From Paraspadella gotoi (taxonomy: Eukaryota; Chaetognatha): 64,000 nucleotides of DNA. The DNA lies in the NCBI GenBank assembly GCA_051294375.1, contig CM119264.1, positions 11,968,263 through 12,032,262 of the forward strand. The letters are read 5' to 3'. Under the pieces are notes generated by a model. It searched no databases. It saw nothing but the letters and a program-made list of their open reading frames with translations, and was not told the origin of the DNA. A program made the translations under genes and the position numbers. This document shows, in pieces, positions 26,301-39,054 of the stretch (positions within the stretch are counted from its first letter, which is position 1; every line of letters begins with the position of its first letter).

Positions 26301-26630
26301 AATTTATAAAACTGAGACAAAATATTTTCGTCTCCTACGTGGTGTCGAGTCGCCTACTCACGCGTCATGGTCTGCCTGAAAAGCATGGTCAGGCCTACTA
26401 TGATGGCCCTGTATATATCGCCAAACCTCAAAGCGCTCGCCTGACCTTTTTAAAGAGGCGGCCGAACGTGATTTATTGGCCTCACTATTGACTGCGCCCT
26501 CGTACGTGGCGTCTCTTGACTCAGGCCGAGCTTCTTTCCTGTTTCATCATCGACTGACCAGAACTCCAGGGCTGTAACTCATTGACAATCTACAAAGTCT
26601 CGGTACAGCCAAGTACGAACAGTAGGTCAC
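23400..26630. other. Intergenic, mostly high-complexity AT-rich DNA, no gene seen
   Basis: This stretch has fewer microsatellites than its flanks. I checked for long frames and recognisable domains on both strands and found none. A few short exon-sized frames (for example around 23770-23895) read plausibly but lack supporting splice pairs. Confidence 0.4.
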
Positions 26631-26631
26631 A

Positions 26632-26945
26632 GCAGTCGTGGAGGAAAGTCGTCAAAGTGAGAGAAATTACGCCAGTCCTACGAAATTATTGTAGCGCCCG
26701 CTTCTATTTTTAGTATGCCGACGGAGAGGCGCAGGATGATGCGAAATTCGGGAACCATGATCGGCCATCTCTCGCGTTTAAGCGGAGGCAGAGTTAAACT
26801 GTTCGGGACTCGTGTGAGATCCCATTTAATGAGACCTCGCTGTCTGCGGTGGTGTAGCCTCTGTGATAAATGGACGCGCGACGTTAGTCGCTCGTAGCGC
26901 GCGCTTAGTGACATGCGAGTATAATTGTAAATCACACCCTCGTGC
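26632..26945 (+). repeat. Dispersed repeat X, copy 1
   Basis: This shares ordered blocks with 27826-28015. The blocks are AAAGTCGTCAAAGTGAGA (26645), CGGGACTCG followed by CCCATTTAATGAGACC (about 26803-26835), and AAATCACACCCTC (about 26929). This copy is longer, with about 110 bp of extra sequence between the first and second blocks. No coding capacity is recognised, and the element type is unknown. Confidence 0.55.
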
Positions 26946-27240
26946 TGATCATGTGAATGTGATCATGCCTCCTTCGCCGGCCACGGCATACTGCTCCCTT
27001 TTGACGCATATGGTCTCGTTCAATATTAATTATATGTGGCACAACCCTTCGGGTTAGTTTCGAGAATGATAAGTGCATATAGTATGGAAACAGAGAGTGT
27101 GGGGCACGCTGGGACTCTCTCTCTCTTTATAATAAGGATATTTTTCTTAAAATAAATACTAAGAAAAAGACCTGAACAAATATGAATACCACGCTCGATT
27201 AAAAAAAATTAGTTTGTCACTAGTCAGAGTTAGTTCAGAG

Positions 27241-27489
27241 NNNNNNNNNNNNNNNNNNNNNNNNNNNNNNNNNNNNNNNNNNNNNNNNNNNNNNNNNNNN
27301 NNNNNNNNNNNNNNNNNNNNNNNNNNNNNNNNNNNNNNNNNNNNNNNNNNNNNNNNNNNNNNNNNNNNNNNNNNNNNNNNNNNNNNNNNNNNNNNNNNNN
27401 NNNNNNNNNNNNNNNNNNNNNNNNNNNNNNNNNNNNNNNNNNNNNNNNNNNNNNNNNNNNNNNNNNNNNNNNNNNNNNNNNNNNNNNNN
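27241..27489. other. Assembly gap (249 N)
   Basis: Unknown sequence, followed directly by (GA)n at 27490-27513. Confidence 0.95.
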
Positions 27490-27825
27490 AGAGAGAGAGA
27501 GAGAGAGAGAGAGTTAAAGTCCCGACTCACAAAAGCTTCTGTCCCTTCGTCCATGAGATCCATTTTTCCCCTTTTGTCCCACAGAATAGAATTTTTTTTC
27601 TTTCTCCAGATCCGTGAAACCATCAGCGTTAGTTGCTTTCGAGGGAAAGGCGAGTGGAGTGAAGAATGATGTGGAGGTAAGTGAATCGGTGTGTTAATGT
27701 GTAAGATGAGAGTCGGTCTGTCGGTCGATCTGCGAAGGTATGCTGAAACTCGAGGAAGAACTTGCGGTGTGAGAACAACTGGCGAAAGATCGCAAAGCAG
27801 AACTCATCGAATACTCGAACAAGAA

Positions 27826-28015
27826 GAGTCACAGGAGAAAGTCGTCAAAGTGAGAAATCAAATGAGAGACGCTCTAATTTTTCAGGGAGTTATGAATAGA
27901 TTGATTAAGCGGGCAGAAAGTCGGGACTCGGTGAGAGTGCCCATTTAATGAGACCGACGATGTTTATGCGAGTGTCTTAGCATGCCGAGCATTTAATGTA
28001 TAAATCACACCCTCT
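27826..28015 (+). repeat. Dispersed repeat X, copy 2
   Basis: Shorter partner of 26632-26945 in the same orientation. It carries the same three blocks: AAAGTCGTCAAAGTGAGA, CGGGACTCG...CCCATTTAATGAGACC and AAATCACACCCTC. Confidence 0.55.
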
Positions 28016-29620
28016 GGTAGTTAAAGTCTGCTAGACAAGAACAACTCTGATGCAGATGAGACGATCGCACCTTGCTGAGGAGTCCAGGGGTCAGACTCCG
28101 CGCTTGCGCTTCGCTTCGTCTGAAAAATGATTTTTCGTAAAAAAAAAAAAAGAAGGGGAAAGTCTCATCACTGAGGAAAGGCGCGAAGCCGATGGACGAA
28201 TTTAATGACGAGAATAAAAAAAACTATTTAATTTTTTTTTATTTCCCTCTATTTATTTATTTATTTTTATATTTTTTTTATTTTGTAAGTTCTGTCTCGT
28301 GGCAGAGCTTGCTGCTCGTCTCTGTAGCACTCACCGCTTTAGCCTGTTTGCTAAAACCAATACGAACTCAATATGAATCGTTATTTGGTTGAGAAAAAAA
28401 ACGTCTGCGCGGTGAATGATAAGTGTGCTCGAAATATATTTACAAAGCTCTATCATGACATTTCGCACGCACTCTGAGTCGTTTTGAGTCGTAGGAAAGC
28501 TACAAAAGAAGACGCGCAACCATCCGACAGGATTAAATTCACGCGCGCTTCCTGGTGTATTCTGTTCGATGTGTGAAAAAAAACCGCGAAAATTGTAGAT
28601 TTGACGCGATCCCGACGCGGAAAACCGCAATCCAAGTCTTTCGATGGACCATTCCGAGTCCGCGGATGTCCTTAGATCCCATGAGNNNNNNNNNNNNNNN
28701 NNNNNNNNNNNNNNNNNNNNNNNNNNNNNNNNNNNNNNNNNNNNNNNNNNNNNNNNNNNNNNNNNNNNNNNNNNNNNNNNNNNNNNNNNNNNNNNNNNNN
28801 NNNNNNNNNNNNNNNNNNNNNNNNNNNNNNNNNNNNNNNNNNNNNNNNNNNNNNNNNNNNNNNNNNNNNNNNNNNNNNNNNNNNNNNNNNNNNNNNNNNN
28901 NNNNNNNNNNNNNNNNNNNNNNNNNNNNNNNNNNNNNNNNNNNNNNNNNNNNNNNNNNNNNNNNNNNNNNNNNNNNNNNNNNNNNNNNNNNNNNNNNNNN
29001 NNNNNNNNNNNNNNNNNNNNNNNNNNNNNNNNNNNNNNNNNNNNNNNNNNNNNNNNNNNNNNNNNNNNNNNNNNNNNNNNNNNNNNNNNNNNNNNNNNNN
29101 NNNNNNNNNNNNNNNNNNNNNNNNNNNNNNNNNNCTTAGTCTCCCATCCTTTGTACTACCATTCACTTTTCTTAGCCTCCGTTAATTTCCTTAATAACTA
29201 TCTTCCTATCTTTTTTCGCCCTACTTCTCTCACGTTCCCCATTTTTTGCCTCTCCACTCTCTCTCTCTCTTTGCCCCCTTCCTGACCGAAACTGACCGGA
29301 AGAGGAAAAAAGAGCAGATCACGTGACAAGAACGTGATTCCCATGCGATTTCGGATCTTCACAGAAGGCGGTCGTGACTACGGACTAGTGAGAGTGATAG
29401 TGAATGTTCACATAAATTTTTCACAAAGTATGCTCATGTGCATACTGCATAGTGAATGCAGAAAAAAGACAAAATAGATTTTAATCATTTAAAAAGATTG
29501 TTTGAATATTCAAAATAATCGCTTCGGTGACTCTTCAATCGCTCACGAAGATAAATTCTAATAAAACATTTTAAAACTTTCGAAAGTCGCTAACATAATA
29601 TTAGTTATCTCGTAAGACAA
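28016..29620. other. Intergenic with a 449-N gap (28686-29134), no gene seen
   Basis: The resolved parts are AT-rich, with poly-A/T tracts near 28140 and 28220-28285 and a pyrimidine-rich segment after the gap (29135-29285). No supported coding region. Confidence 0.45.
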
Positions 29621-30393
29621 GGTGACCAGGGTGCCCCCCCCCTTTTGAGCGACCGGCCTCGAACGCGGCGGTGTTCGCCGCCAATTGGCCGGTCACGAAC
29701 TCGCCGGAAGATGGCGACGATAAAGACGACGAAGACAGCGAAGACGACAACGACGAGGCCGTAGCGGCCATTCGTGCTCGCGCCGGGTCCGAGCCACGCC
29801 CATTTCCGTTTCGGTCAAGTCGAAACGTCTGAATCCGGAAATGGAAATGAGCCGGCGTCATTGTTTGCGGCGTCGTCTCTCAGCGGCGCCGCGCCGTTTC
29901 TACATTGACGACGCCGGCTGGGATGACGAGAAGCGAGAGAGAAAATAAGAGGAGCGTNNNNNNNNNNNNNNNNNNNNNNNNNNNNNNNNNNNNNNNNNNN
30001 NNNNNNNNNNNNNNNNNNNNNNNNNNNNNNNNNNNNNNNNNNNNNNNNNNNNNNNNNNNNNNNNNNNNNNNNNNNNNNNNNNNNNNNNNNNNNNNNNNNN
30101 NNNNNNNNNNNNNNNNNNNNNNNNNNNNNNNNNNNNNNNNNNNNNNNNNNNNNNNNNNNNNNNNNNNNNNNNNNNNNNNNNNNNNNNNNNNNNNNNNNNN
30201 NCGCGGACGGCGTTAGGGTCGTTTTGGGCAGCGAAACTCTGATTTTGGATTCTGACGCCGGAAAAATAGGATCTTCTTCCGGCGAAAGGACAGATTTCGG
30301 CCGGAAAACGAAGGAAGCGTCATCTCGGTCGACGTCGCTGGAGAGAAATTCCGATAATTGAAAGCCGGAATTTAATTCGTTCGACAGGGCTCT
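29621..30393. other. GC-rich island interrupted by a gap, possibly exonic
   Basis: From about 29640 to 30393 the sequence is markedly richer in CG dinucleotides than its surroundings. It is broken by a gap at 29958-30201 and followed by another at 30394-30585. One plus-strand frame (about 29630-29829) encodes an acidic run including SPEDGDDKDDEDSEDDNDEA before a stop. The other strand encodes a Ser-rich run. It could be a CpG-rich promoter or first exon, or a GAC-repeat-derived tract. The missing sequence prevents a gene model. Confidence 0.3.
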
Positions 30394-30585
30394 NNNNNNN
30401 NNNNNNNNNNNNNNNNNNNNNNNNNNNNNNNNNNNNNNNNNNNNNNNNNNNNNNNNNNNNNNNNNNNNNNNNNNNNNNNNNNNNNNNNNNNNNNNNNNNN
30501 NNNNNNNNNNNNNNNNNNNNNNNNNNNNNNNNNNNNNNNNNNNNNNNNNNNNNNNNNNNNNNNNNNNNNNNNNNNNNNNNNNNNN

Positions 30586-33500
30586 TTCCGTGTCGCGATT
30601 TTTTTCCCTATTATGACAAGGCTTTACGGTGAAAATGATAAATGGGCCAACAAATTAGCCCTCTGCCGGACCGTGGCCAAACGATATGCTGGAGGAGAAA
30701 GTCAGTGACGCGGAAGAACCTGAACTTCGCTCGGAACAACGGGTGACCGCGTTCGCGTGGGTAGAGGGTATGGAAGGTGGTGGGTGGGAATGGGGTAGGG
30801 TGGAAATGAGAAGGGAAGGCAACGGAGTTGTGGAGTAAGTAACGAGTGAGAAAAAGAGGAGAAGCTATTTTTTTTTCTCGCTCGGAGACTATTTACATTC
30901 GAGAAGGACAGGCGAAGTCTATTTCGAAAAATGACGCAAGCAACGGTGATGAGTAACAAGAAAAGAGATAACTTTATTTCGAAGGAGCAGAAAAATGGAT
31001 TAGATGGTAATACTTAAAATTGACTTAATAATCTCGTCGAGTTAATCTCTAAATCTTCCTCGATTTAAGAGATTTTTTTAAGATTCTGTTCTGTTACTTT
31101 TTCATCATGATTTCAAGAGAATATTCTGCCAAAACAAAGCGACAAATAACTGGCCTCTGCGTGATCTCCCCACAAGCATTAGAAACTTATGTATGAAGGG
31201 AGATGAGGTGACTCTGTGCCAGCCTGTGGGGTTCGCCGGTTGCTGGGCCGGAGATGAGACCGCGGAGCTAAAAAGACTGTCTTTTTTTTTGAAGCCCGAA
31301 AGAGGTCATTGACGTCGCTAAAAATTCTCGCAAGAATCTCATCTCATTCCATCTTCGTAGTCTCCGATCTCATGTCTCCCTAACTAAAAGTTGAGAACAA
31401 AAGTTGATTAATTTTATATAAAAATGCCGTATTTGTTTGAACGGCATAGAAACGGAAATTTATCAGAGAACGTTTACCTGGTCGAACGAACTTCCCCGCA
31501 GTCGCCAGGGACCGTTAATGCCATCCAATCGCCTGACGCGAGAGAAATATCGTCGCTAAAAACCGACTCGCTACGATGTCGCTTTAATATCACACCTGAA
31601 CGTGCGGTTCGCTTCAAATCGCGCAAACACTCAACCTCACTTCTTCGCAATTTCTTTCTCGTAATTTTTTTTTCGAGTATCGGTGAAACAAAACACAAAA
31701 CAGTGACACATAAGACTGGCAAAAATTTTCTCAGTTTTGCTCTGGGCACAGGAGAGTGAAACCGGTTAGGTTTGGCCACGGACATGATGAGATATTTCGG
31801 TCCAGCGTCGAGCACGAAGTTGTCAAGGAGACGCCCGTCGCGTTGCCAATGGCAACGGCGGTTCGAAGCGATGACCACATCATCAAGTTAATGGCGAAAA
31901 GAAAGACATCATCCCCAGGGATGAAGACGACGACGCCCATGACTACGACGGAGACTCTGACGACGACGATGGCGACGACCAAAAAAAGATGACGATGAGA
32001 ACGATGAAGACGAAGATGACCGTGCCAACAATGACTTTTTAATTGAGAGATGTCGATCAAAAAAAACAAAAAAACAACGACATCCGACAAAAATATAAAG
32101 ACAATTTGTATTTAATTTCTCTATAAATAAAAATAAAGAGAAAAACTATGATAACGACGACTTAGAAGACAACGACGACAATGGTCCAGAGTCCTGACGA
32201 AGACAGAGAAGATGACAGCGAAGGCGACGTCGCCGTGGTGCAGGAGTCGAGATGGCCTCCATTCCCGATCCCATAATAATATGGCTGAAGGGACAAATAC
32301 AAACGACGACGGCGATGACGACGAAATCGAAGACGAGAGAGATGATTGTGATATCGACGATAGAATTAGCTAAAGTTAAATACAATTTAATGAAATATTA
32401 TTCGATCAAGATGTCTCGGAATGAAATGGAAAAATATATGAGAAAAAGAAATTGATTACCTTTTTTTTGGTTGCGATTTGAGAACTGCTTCGTCAGTGGA
32501 ATCCGTATATGGGTAGCAATGACAGAGACGATGACAATGATGATGAAGAGCGCCATGATGACACAATCGCCCCGTCGTCCCGTGGGTCAAATCGATCTCC
32601 TTTCCCTCTTTTATACAATAATCCTGACAACGACGAAAGCAACGGGGATGAAACTGAAAACGATCAAAGCAAAGAACAAAACTTACATGTCCGCTGATTT
32701 ACGGAAAAATACAATTAATTATGATTAATTCATTCGCTTCCTCCGCTGCCTTTTACGTCGGTGTCATCACCGTGTCAAACGCCACCGCCACAGCCGCTTC
32801 CCGCCGCTTCCCGCCCTTGCTCGCCACGGCGTCAACGCGAGGTGATTTGTGAATCGCCCGAAGGAAAAAAGAAAAATTCTTAATCAGGCGTCGACGGAAG
32901 AAAGTAGAGATGATGTCGACGGCTAGGAATATTCCGGCCTGGGGAGAGGGAGATTGAGCTCAGATAGGATCGGATAGGAAAATTGGGCTAAGATGGTTGG
33001 ACGGAGAAAGGTTGAGGAGAGTCGCTGAGAATAGGAGTGGGGATAAATTAGGTCCGGAAGTTGGGGAAGTGAAAAGTGAAACTCGGGGCGAGAGATGACG
33101 AAGGGTCGGGAAATGTTGAGGGTGCCAGTAACGACCCTGACTCCGGAGGCGAAAGAAAAATGAATCTTGCCAAAGATTCCATCGTTTTTCAAGAAGAAAC
33201 GATGATGACGCCCACGACTCTTCCACAAGAGGGTGGGAAGGATCGAAGGGGTAAATTCAGGGGTTGTGGACAAGGAAGATCGAATGTTAAAGAATTCGTT
33301 GGATCGGGGTTTGAGAGTTCTGATGATCATCAATCCTCACTCTTGAGATTTGGAAACTGAGGGTCATCCAACCCCGTTTCAAGTGACCCCACGGACTCAT
33401 GGTTCCAAAGGGGGACGACTTTATCTCCGGAGCTACGGCTCCACTCACACGCCAGAAACTCGTAAAAATGATGGGTGAACCGTGAAAAAATTTAGGATTA

Positions 33501-34400
33501 CAACAATTTTGATCATAAATTAAAGTCAATCTATCCTATAATACGTCAAAAATTGTGAAATTACACAATATTTTATCTTTCCTATTTTCTCTATTTTCTT
33601 CATTATGAAACTTCAAAAGGTTTCAAACGACGCTGTCTCTGCCTCTAGCGAGACGACAACAACGACAACAGTTTCCTTAGCACAAAAGAAAACCTCATCT
33701 TGTCATGTTACTTCGTTCTTTCAACTTTGATCTAAATTTTCGATAATCAGCGTTGGGATACTATACTGATGGCAATATTGATGGCAACATCCGTGGCATT
33801 GCTAATGCAAAGTTTAGGGCAATAACAAAATGGAAACGCCGATGGCAAATTGTTTCCCAGGATTCTTATCCCTCTCATTAACGCACCGAGAAAAAAAATG
33901 GTCTCTCTTTCTCCATCCCCGTCGCAAGTCAGCCTCGCCATCCTATTTAAAGTAAATACGCCGATGGCAACGCCGTTTTCGGCCCAATGCGCCTCCGGGG
34001 CAGAACTGGGGGGTGCCTGGTCCGGATTACCCTCTCGATGAATAACGAACTGGTGGCGCCGGCGCCATCTTTTGCGCTGACCATCTCCTCGCGCCATCTA
34101 ATGGCCTTTCCATTTACTTCTCAGCTTTTGCGATCTTTCATCCTTTCGTCTCTGGGAGAGCGGGCGGACGGGAGAGAGGGAGGCGGTGAATAAGCGTAAG
34201 GTTTCGGAAGTGAGTTCGGCGGAGAGTGGGCAATATCAAAATAGATTGGGGAATGTGACTGGTGAGTGGGGTTGCCACCGGTTTTTGTATACGGTACGGT
34301 TTGTTAAGCGTACGCGCATGACTGGAAAAAAGAAGCCCAATTACTTAAATACATACTTTTTTCAAAAAAAAGAACAATAAAATAATATTTTATTCATCAC
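30586..34400. other. Intergenic, interspersed GAC/GAT-rich tracts, no gene supported
   Basis: Imperfect GAC/GAT-rich sequence occurs at about 31915-32025, 32155-32345 and 32515-32560. GATGGCAA is scattered at about 33768-33965. The longest frame (31424-31759, plus, 111 codons) has no recognisable domain, and its C-terminal half is Phe/Lys-rich, so it is not called. Confidence 0.4.
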
Positions 34401-34401
34401 A

Positions 34402-34650
34402 TAAGGGAGTGGTCTTTTCATACAATTGAAACATTCTTTGAAATTTTTCCCTTCATTGATAGGGAGCCAGTACTCTGGGAGTGAATAAACGAGACTGTGA
34501 AAGAGTCTTGATTGAAAGCTTGCAGGGACTGCTATGTCATTATCTTGTAAGAGTGATGGAGGCCTTAAACCACCAAAGCCTGTCCAAAGTCAGGGGCAAG
34601 ATAGCTTATTTATTAATGAATGGATAATTTTTATATTGGTTGTCCAATTA
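34402..34650 (+). repeat. ~250-bp interspersed repeat Y, copy 1
   Basis: Begins TAAGGGAGTGGTCTTTTCAT, and ends TATATTGGTTGTCCAATT. It is repeated at 34718-34972 with few differences, separated by about 68 bp of unrelated sequence. A diverged relative lies at 62420-62592. No ORF is present. Confidence 0.85.
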
Positions 34651-34717
34651 TAAAGTTCAGCTCCTTGTATTTTGATGCTAGTGGCGGAATACAATAAGTA
34701 TTCCCCGATCTAATACT

Positions 34718-34972
34718 TAAGGGAGTGGTCTTTTCATACAATTGAAACATTCTTTGAAATATTTCCACTTCATTGATAGGGAGCCAGGTACTCTGGGAGA
34801 TGAATAAACGAGACTGTGAAAGAGTCTTGATTGAAAGCTTGCAGGGACCTGCTATGTCATTATCTTGTAAAGAGTGATGGAGGCCTTAACCACCAAAGCC
34901 TGTCCAAAGTCAGGGGCAAGATAGCTTATTTATTAAAATGAATGGATAATTTTTTATATTGGTTGTACAATT
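34718..34972 (+). repeat. ~250-bp interspersed repeat Y, copy 2
   Basis: Near-identical direct copy of 34402-34650, offset by 316 bp. It shares GAGACTGTGAAAGAGTCTTG, TATGTCATTATCTTGTAA and CAAGATAGCTTATTTATTA. Differences are again single-base indels, so local assembly duplication cannot be excluded. Confidence 0.85.
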
Positions 34973-36960
34973 TCATAATATCATCATTTTTTACTTATTT
35001 ATATTTTAAAGTAGGGCCAATTCCGAATAAATTTTGGTCATCAAAGCGTCTACAAATTTATCTATTTGAGAACCTTGTTTTCTTTTTTTTTTTATTATTC
35101 TAAATAGGAAATGGTTCAAAATCGTTTCAAAATTCGGGGACGTTCGCGGCTTGAGATCCGACCGCGGTTCTCTGGAGATACTTATTTGCTGTCGAAAGCT
35201 GATCGATCGTCCGATGTCGACAAGGCAGCATCACTCCTCATCTCCTCACGTAAGACCTCGCCTCAGATTGAAGACAGAAAGAGGATACACTTACTTGCCT
35301 CATCTCAGAACGCAATCACAGAGAGTCAAGTCCGTCCGTAAATAAATCATGGGAGTTTTCTTTTAAACGATTTTTGTGGATCTTGACTCTAACTATCGCG
35401 GCGCGATTCGTTTTGAGAGGCGGGAAAGAATTTGATAGGAATCGGAGTTTAAAACGATATTAAAATACTAATTTGACGGGTCAAAAATTTTGATATTTAA
35501 TGCTTCCTGTATTTTATATCTAAGACATGGAATTTGTACTGTTTAGCACCGTGATATTTTTATCGTCTTAAACGCAAATATTAATTTACTGCAATATGTA
35601 AATGAGATTTTAGTGGCGTCTGTTACCTATTTAACACGTTTCGGAGTCAAGAGTCGAGATAATGTCAGAATAAGACAATGAATCAGAATCATGCAAAGAG
35701 TTCATATCATGCCATATTTCGGAATCACATCGCTCTATATTGAGTTAGTCGAAATCCTTTCATTGTGGCGTTCAAATGCGATTTTTTTTTTTTTTAGTTT
35801 AAAATTATTGCATATTTACAGAATTCAGAATAAAATCAAAACTTTTTGTTTTTCTCGTATACTAATCGAATCAGTAATTCAGGGTTGGCATCGCGTAGCA
35901 TTTTTTTTATGCTAATTAAGCAAATTAAACCTAAGAAAATTAAACCAGGTCGCAAATGGCAAACCGAGAAGTGAACCAAGTGACGCGTTGAAACGCGTCG
36001 GGTAAAACCGCGACCCCTGGTGGCCCCGTTGTTGTTGTCTCTCGGTCCAACGCTCTGATGCGCTTTAACGTCCGCGCCACTTCCGGTCAGAGGGACGCAC
36101 CCTTCGGTCACACAACAAAATAGGCAAATCACCATTTCGGGGTCAAACTCCGTGCCCATAGTGGATAGCCTTCACCGGGAATTCGGCCCGAATTCGGGAG
36201 ATTTAAGTTGTCATTTAGATCTAAGAAGAAAACTTTCGTTTTAAATGTCAACCCTCAGAAAGTTAAAAAGTTATAAAAGGGGTCCATTAAGAAAAACTAT
36301 TGAGTATTCACTATTCAGTTACGCCGAGAAAAACTAAAGTTGATCTTGGTTGGTAATAACCAGTCGAGACCAACTTAGGCTAATAGTCGGTTTATCTTCT
36401 CTCTCGATCGGCGTCGCCACCTGATCCACTGATTGACCACTTGTTTTTCTTTTTCCTTTTTTTCTAACACAAAGCGTTGGAATAAATCAGTTCCCTTCCA
36501 ATCTAACTTCTTATCCTTTTTCTATTGTCTGGTACCAAAAATCAATAACTCATTTCTGCGAAATTTCCCTTGTCCCTTATCCTTTATCCTTTTCCCTTCC
36601 CCTTTTTCCATTAAACCGCGTCCGACGCCACATCGGACTAAACCTTACTCGCCCTTACTTACCCTGCTCCCGGTCCGACGCCAAAAATAACCCACGTTGT
36701 CGGCTTACCCCCTTTCTTTTTCTCGGGTAAAGGAAGTAAAAAATACCTAAATTTGCCGCCCCATAAGCGTTTGCCGCACCATGGGCGCGGAAAGCACCGA
36801 TGGAGACGAGTGTAGCGTAAGATACGGCGACGGCCATGCGAGAGAAAGCCAAAAGGGTGATGTGTTTTAAGCATATTTTATATAATAATACTATTAATAC
36901 TAATAATACGATGATTATGGGGTTTTTTGGGCTAACTTTTGTCTAATACGTCCGACATTT

Positions 36961-37020
36961 TACGACACTGTACGACACTGTACGATACTGTACGATACTG
37001 TACGATACTGTACGACACTG
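36961..37020. repeat. 10-bp minisatellite, six units
   Basis: Six exact 10-bp units TACGAYACTG (TACGACACTG or TACGATACTG), in the order C,C,T,T,T,C at the variable base. Confidence 0.95.
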
Positions 37021-37395
37021 TACAGTCTTAACGGCGGTCATATTTGTCTTTTAATCATTATTTTTGCCACGAAATCATAATATCCTAATGTGATTTTCGT
37101 TTCCAAAAGTCTAAATTCGGATTAAGGATCGATGTGAGGTCCTACCACGTGATTCCATATCGATCTTCCACGAGATGATTTGATTCACCGCCGCCCATAA
37201 TTACGTTATGGTCTCCTCGAGAAAAAAAAAAGTTGATTTGTGTCTTCCCATTTTCTCGTCGCGCGAAAGCCAAAGCCAAAACCCGAACCCTTTTCAAAAC
37301 CGAGTCGTCTTTTTCTCCTAACGAGGTCAACGTCGAAAGGCCTTTCCCTCCTTTTTTCCCCTCCATTTTCCATTTTTCCCCTTTTTTTTCCCCTG

Positions 37396-37451
37396 TTCTT
37401 TCTCTTTCTCTCTTCTTCTCCGTCTCTCTTCTCTCTCTATCTCTCTCTCTC

Positions 37452-37493
<42 letters not shown>

Positions 37494-37506
37494 CTCTCTC
37501 TTTCTC

Positions 37507-37550
<44 letters not shown>

Positions 37551-37612
37551 CTCGTCTCTACTCTCCTCTCTCATCTCTCTCCCCTTCTTTTCTCTCTCGT
37601 CTTTCTCTCTCA
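37396..37612. repeat. Interrupted (CT)n array
   Basis: More than 200 bp of CT dinucleotides with regular CCT and TTC interruptions. The longest pyrimidine tract in the window. Confidence 0.9.
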
Positions 37613-38945
37613 TTGTGGCCAATACTGGCCTTATTTTAATAGTCTTTCTTTACAACATGGCAATTGTGATTCCTTATTCTTTGTCTTTTTTCACTCTTCT
37701 TTTACCGCATTTTTTTTCTCTTCAACTCCTCAAATTTCTTGCTTCGTTTCTCAAATTTTCATTCAGCAAATTCATTTTCCCTTTTTTTTTCTCGGTTTTT
37801 TTCTTTTCTTTTTTCTTTTCTTTTTTCTCTCCTTCACTCAGATTCTTTTCCCGAGAACCTAAACCAAATTCACATTTTTTAAATCTTAAACGTTTAAAAC
37901 CAATGTTTAAAACTAAAAGGTAAAATTGTTTCTTGTTAGTAATATACATTTTTCTTTAGTTGTTATAACTATTTACTTTTTACTATATAACTAACTATTT
38001 ACAAAAATGTCATTTCAAAAAAGTCTTTTTTTTTCTTAAATTAACCATGACAGTCTATCTAAATAAATTAAAAACGAATTACAGTCTTCTACCAGCCGTT
38101 CATACGTATTAAAATAAAAATGAATATATGTAATAGCTGTTATAAGAGGACCGAGGACATTTATTAATGTTTCGCTACTAGACTGAATAAGACTCGTCGC
38201 TCCATCTCTATCTGTCTCCGAACTCCTCCCCTCCAGTCAGCAGCGAGAAGAAAAAAAAATCCATAATTGAATCCGCGATGAATTAAATCTCATTAAAAGA
38301 ACAATAAATCTAGACGCGCGGAGAGGCGCCCGTGACAAGCCGCCGTAGATGAAGCGGGTGTATGGGCGGACGGATGGGTGCGAGAGGCGTTGGTGAGCGT
38401 CCGGGTCACGGGTTCGCTCCGTCGCTTCAACTGTTCAGAAAGAACAGAGAAAGAGACTGAGCTATTGAAAACAAAATTGGACGCAATTTAAACTTGATGC
38501 GCGTTTTTTTAAAGCGGAAAGCTCGTCGAAAATTTCAACGCAATTTGAAGTCTTGGACGTTGCCCAAAGTGCTCCGGTTAATGCTAGACCTGACGTCGAC
38601 GGGTATAATTGACGACGCAAAAAAAACAACGACAACAACAACTTCAACTCATCTTCGTCGACGGCGATCGGTCGATGGAAATAACTAAAGAATTAAAAGG
38701 GAAAAAAAAGAGAGTTTATAAAGAACACGTCTGGGAAATGATGAATATAAACGATGAGCTTCGGTTGAATGGAGCGAAATAAAGCTAAGACTCGTAGTAC
38801 GAGGATAAAGATTAAAAAAGAAAAAAGTGTTGCTTTTTTGTTTGTATCTATTCTTTTTTTTTATTCTGTTGTAGACAGTTTTATTTTATGCTCGATAACT
38901 GCGTCTTGAGTTGACGTTCGTTCCGCGCGTTTAATATTGAATCTT

Positions 38946-38948
<3 letters not shown>

Positions 38949-39035
<87 letters not shown>

Positions 39036-39054
39036 CTCTCTCTCCCTCCTCTCT
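38949..39054. repeat. (CT)n microsatellite
   Basis: About 105 bp of CT dinucleotides with three short interruptions. Confidence 0.95.

Noticed and set aside
27159-30216. Open frames running through stretches of N
   Set aside because: They are open only because the gap has no sequence. They carry no information.
31424-31759. 111-codon plus-strand frame as a gene
   Set aside because: No domain, no splice context and no strong codon bias. The length is within chance expectation for this much sequence.
35836-36159. 107-codon minus-strand frame beginning MGTEFDPEMVICLFCC
   Set aside because: The 5' half is CG-richer and protein-like, but there is no family match by eye and the 3' part is AT-rich. 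Not enough to call.
37233-37923. Long Leu/Ser/Phe-rich open frames (over 200 codons) on the plus strand
   Set aside because: They are translations of the (CT)n and T-rich tract. Two overlapping frames are equally open, there is no domain, and the residues simply mirror the dinucleotide.
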